From the IMG/VR virus record IMGVR_UViG_3300004369_000071, positions 1-33,302 of that record: a stretch of 33,302 nt of DNA; one strand, written 5' to 3'. A model generated the notes under the pieces. The model was not told where the DNA came from and did not search any database. It saw only the letters and a program-made list of their open reading frames with translations. The position numbers were made by a program, and so were the translations under genes. The DNA is from a virus. The first letter of the stretch is position 1. Every line of letters starts with the position of its first letter. This document shows positions 32,244-33,302 of this stretch, in pieces.

Positions 32244-32305
32244 ACTCGGCTAGGTTTCTGGCATCATACTCGGCTAGGTTTCTATCAGGTTTCTATCAGG
32301 TTTCT
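32244..32305. repeat. Four direct copies of AGGTTTCT, in 16-bp and 11-bp units
   Basis: ACTCGGCTAGGTTTCT occurs at 32244-32259 and 32268-32283, followed by ATCAGGTTTCT at 32284-32294 and 32295-32305. All share AGGTTTCT (starts 32252, 32276, 32287, 32298), spaced 24, 11 and 11 bp. The 11-bp spacing is about one helical turn, as in iteron or operator arrays. Confidence 0.85.
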
Positions 32306-32389
32306 GATACGAATTAGTATCACATAGCCAACCTGATACTGATAATTATCAAAATCATATAATTTTCTCTCAGCCATTTTTTTATACAT
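32285..32389 (-). CDS. Possible very small ORF running into the repeat array (34 aa, doubtful)
   Basis: On the minus strand an ORF starts MYKKMAERKLYDFDNYQYQV (ATG at 32389) and ends in the second AGAAACCTGAT unit after 34 residues. It has no ribosome site. The front half looks like the N-terminus of a small phage protein cut short by the tandem repeats, so it may be a remnant or chance. Confidence 0.2.
   Translation of the reverse strand: MYKKMAERKLYDFDNYQYQVGYVILIRIRNLIET
32306..32350. repeat. Inverted repeats GATAC...GTATC and GATAATTATC
   Basis: GATAC-GAATTA-GTATC (32306-32321) directly follows the AGGTTTCT array, and the perfect palindrome GATAATTATC lies at 32341-32350, with another GATAC at 32335-32339. 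With the direct repeats next door this is a dense, gene-poor regulatory-looking block of about 110 bp. Confidence 0.75.
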
Positions 32390-32406
32390 TTTTAATCAAT
32401 TTTTAA

Positions 32407-32529
32407 TCAATTTTGACTATAAATCGCATCGGCCGTGGTATGAAGCACAGTGGCAGTAATGTTACGGATGGGAGCAAGTGGAGCCCAGAATACCCACAGT
32501 AGCAAACCAGTCACAGTCAATTTAAGCAT
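32407..32529 (-). CDS. Small single-span membrane protein (40 aa)
   Basis: Read directly from the sequence; it is too short for routine listing. From the ATG at 32529 the product is MLKLTVTGLLLWVFWAPLAP followed by IRNITATVLHTTADAIYSQN. Residues 3-20 form one hydrophobic span (TVTGLLLWVFWAPLA), so it should sit in the host membrane. AAGGA lies 4 nt upstream of this ATG, which is why this start is preferred over the in-frame ATG at 32580 (57 aa) that follows the 115-aa gene's stop by 2 nt without a ribosome site. Either way it is in the same transcript as the 115-aa gene. Function is unknown; a small holin-like or envelope-modifying peptide would fit. Confidence 0.62.
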   Translation of the reverse strand: MLKLTVTGLLLWVFWAPLAPIRNITATVLHTTADAIYSQN

Positions 32530-32582
32530 CGTTTCCTTATGGAATTGAGGTGAGCGAGACTTAGTAAGTTCCTTCAGCATTA

Positions 32583-32930
32583 TCAAGCAAACATAAACCC
32601 ATTGGTGAAGTCGTAGCAGTTAAACACGGAAGAAGTTCCTGCTTGCCCAATGAACTTGTGAACATACCAATTCCAGTTCTTTTGAAATACACATTCACCC
32701 TTGATTCCGTGATCCTTGAGAATAGCATTCAGACGTGACTTGGTGGTGACAGACTGATGACCACCATCAAAGATCTGAACGAAGTTGTCACCAATGATGG
32801 CAATCTTGTTACCGTACAGATACACTGTGGAAGTGTTATCTTCGGGATTGTAGCAAACTTCAGTGTTGTCTTTACGCCAGTTCTGGTTGTTAAGAATGGC
32901 AGCGTTCATTTGATGTTCGATCTTGCGCAT
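32583..32930 (-). CDS. Small phage protein, 'TTKSRLNA' type (115 aa)
   Basis: The sequence (MRKIEHQMNAAILNNQNWRK, then 'STVYLYGNKIAIIGDNFVQI', 'GGHQSVTTKSRLNAILKDHG' and 'VFQKNWNWYVH') matches a small protein widespread in cyanophages and marine T7-like phages: MNxAIxxxxxW, a 'VYLhGN.IA' strand, and TTKSRLNA near the middle. No function is known. It probably has a beta fold with a conserved basic TTKSR loop that could bind nucleic acid. It has its own promoter-like -10 (TATATT) and the GGCCACATACCAAA leader, with AAGGGA as a weak ribosome site. Base composition is closer to the phage core than to the GC-rich neighbours. The small membrane protein follows it. Confidence 0.82.
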   Translation of the reverse strand: MRKIEHQMNAAILNNQNWRKDNTEVCYNPEDNTSTVYLYGNKIAIIGDNFVQIFDGGHQSVTTKSRLNAILKDHGIKGECVFQKNWNWYVHKFIGQAGTSSVFNCYDFTNGFMFA

Positions 32931-32939
32931 TGGTTTCCC

Positions 32940-32961
32940 TTTGGTATGTGGCCAATATAGG
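32940..32961 (-). promoter_or_regulatory. Promoter-like -10 box and shared leader element before the 115-aa gene
   Basis: TATATT (32959-32954) is followed by GGCCACATACCAAA on the minus strand. The 22-nt stretch differs at one base from 31556-31577. The -10 to ATG distance is 24 nt. No recognisable -35 is seen. Confidence 0.58.
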
Positions 32962-32990
32962 GTGTTGGCAGGGCGGTGGCGAGGTTAGTG

Positions 32991-33008
32991 GACAGCCGTG
33001 TGGCTGTC
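32991..33008 (-). other. Hairpin GACAGCC-ACAC-GGCTGTC overlapping the end of the 72-aa gene
   Basis: A perfect 7-bp stem with a 4-nt loop starts inside the stop codon of the 72-aa gene and precedes the promoter-like box of the 115-aa gene. There is no T-run, so it is either a weak terminator or an mRNA end or processing structure. Confidence 0.6.
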
Positions 33009-33225
33009 ACAGGATGTCGGGGGTTTCTTTAGTCTCAACTCCAAAATCTTCCAGCACTTCATCACCGAACACATCACGAATCTCATTGATAAGTTCTGCC
33101 TCAGAATAGTTGTTAAGATTCTCCACAAGTGTATCAAACACAAACTGTTCCATCGTCTTGTAATCCATTCCATCCATAATAAACTCAGCATACTTCTCAA
33201 CGAGTTCGATGTGAGTGTTTTGCAT
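33007..33225 (-). CDS. Small acidic helical phage protein (72 aa)
   Basis: The product MQNTHIELVEKYAEFIMDGM followed by 'DYKTMEQFVFDTLVENLNNY' and 'SEAELINEIRDVFGDEVLED' is acidic and all-helical. It resembles a common small marine-phage protein (pattern EQLVEKYxxYIxxGMDxKTLxQFxxDTLxxNL...EELxxE) of unknown function. It begins 5 nt after the stop of the preceding partial gene, so they are co-transcribed. The hairpin at its stop and the new promoter downstream close the unit. Confidence 0.8.
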   Translation of the reverse strand: MQNTHIELVEKYAEFIMDGMDYKTMEQFVFDTLVENLNNYSEAELINEIRDVFGDEVLEDFGVETKETPDIL

Positions 33226-33230
33226 CAGTT

Positions 33231-33302
33231 TCAGGCGTTGATAGAGAAGAACATGTGGTCAGAGTCTAACACATTACAGGCAGGACCAGTCCAACCGATA
33301 GA
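33231..33302 (-). CDS. C-terminal fragment of an unknown protein (partial, 23 aa)
   Basis: An open frame enters from the right edge and ends at the TGA at 33233-33231, encoding SIGWTGPACNVLDSDHMFFS and INA. It is 5 nt before the 72-aa gene. The frame is supported only by its openness and tight spacing; the product cannot be identified. Confidence 0.5.
   Translation of the reverse strand, partial: SIGWTGPACNVLDSDHMFFSINA

Noticed and set aside
32244-32305. CRISPR-like array
   Set aside because: The repeats are only 8-16 bp and the spacing is 11-24 bp with no unique spacers, so it does not fit a CRISPR.

Overview
The window is a stretch of a T4-like myovirus genome, most likely a marine cyanophage (a T4-type phage of Synechococcus or Prochlorococcus). 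Nearly every gene reads on the minus strand. The evidence is a syntenic run of T4 core virion genes, in transcription order gp25, gp6, a giant gp7-like protein, gp8, a giant DUF4815-type protein, gp13, gp14, gp15 and gp16. The giant proteins carry cyanophage hallmarks: a YHYH domain, a DUF4815-type core and abundant GxGYxxxP repeats. Identities come from reading the translations against remembered families; no search was run.

Layout, following transcription from right to left. (1) 33302-31296: small genes of unknown or accessory type. Three of them share a promoter-plus-leader element (a -10 hexamer followed by GGCCACAT or a close variant). The stretch from about 31.2 to 32.25 kb is visibly much more GC-rich than the rest. 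(2) 31295-31084: a gene-free patch with an 11-G run inside an inverted repeat, a 20-bp tandem repeat and a hairpin. (3) 31083-28835: a small putative secreted protein, a glycosyltransferase-like protein, three small proteins, a 236-aa unknown protein and one clear intrinsic terminator. (4) 28794-5002: the baseplate wedge block, consisting of gp25, gp6, a 4017-aa gp7-position protein, gp8 and a 2579-aa DUF4815-type protein. (5) 5002-1012: a small coiled-coil protein, then neck proteins gp13 and gp14, tail-sheath stabiliser gp15 and small terminase gp16. (6) 998-1: a BppU-like beta protein, two tandem paralogs, and the first 23 codons of a tail-fibre-like gene. gp17 does not follow gp16 here, so the T4 order 15-16-17-18 is interrupted.

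Regulation. Seven late-promoter-like boxes (CTAAATA, CATAAATA or TATAAATA) lie 15-36 nt upstream of start codons in the structural region, so that region looks like several overlapping late transcription units. Genes inside units are coupled by TAATG or TGATG overlaps. The small-gene region uses a different, sigma70-like signal and probably belongs to an earlier expression class (inference).

The most unusual features are: two small protein modules (GxGYxxxP repeats, and a 'DDEIMYI...RgydGT' module) scattered through proteins that are otherwise T4 core homologs; a gp7-position protein in which the T4 gp7 C-terminal signature sits at the extreme N-terminus, followed by about 3800 extra residues; and the small-gene cassette region with its repeated promoter and leader. 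Three genes too short for routine ORF calling (48, 46 and 40 codons) are also reported. No tRNA, CRISPR array, integrase, transposase or auxiliary metabolic gene was seen.
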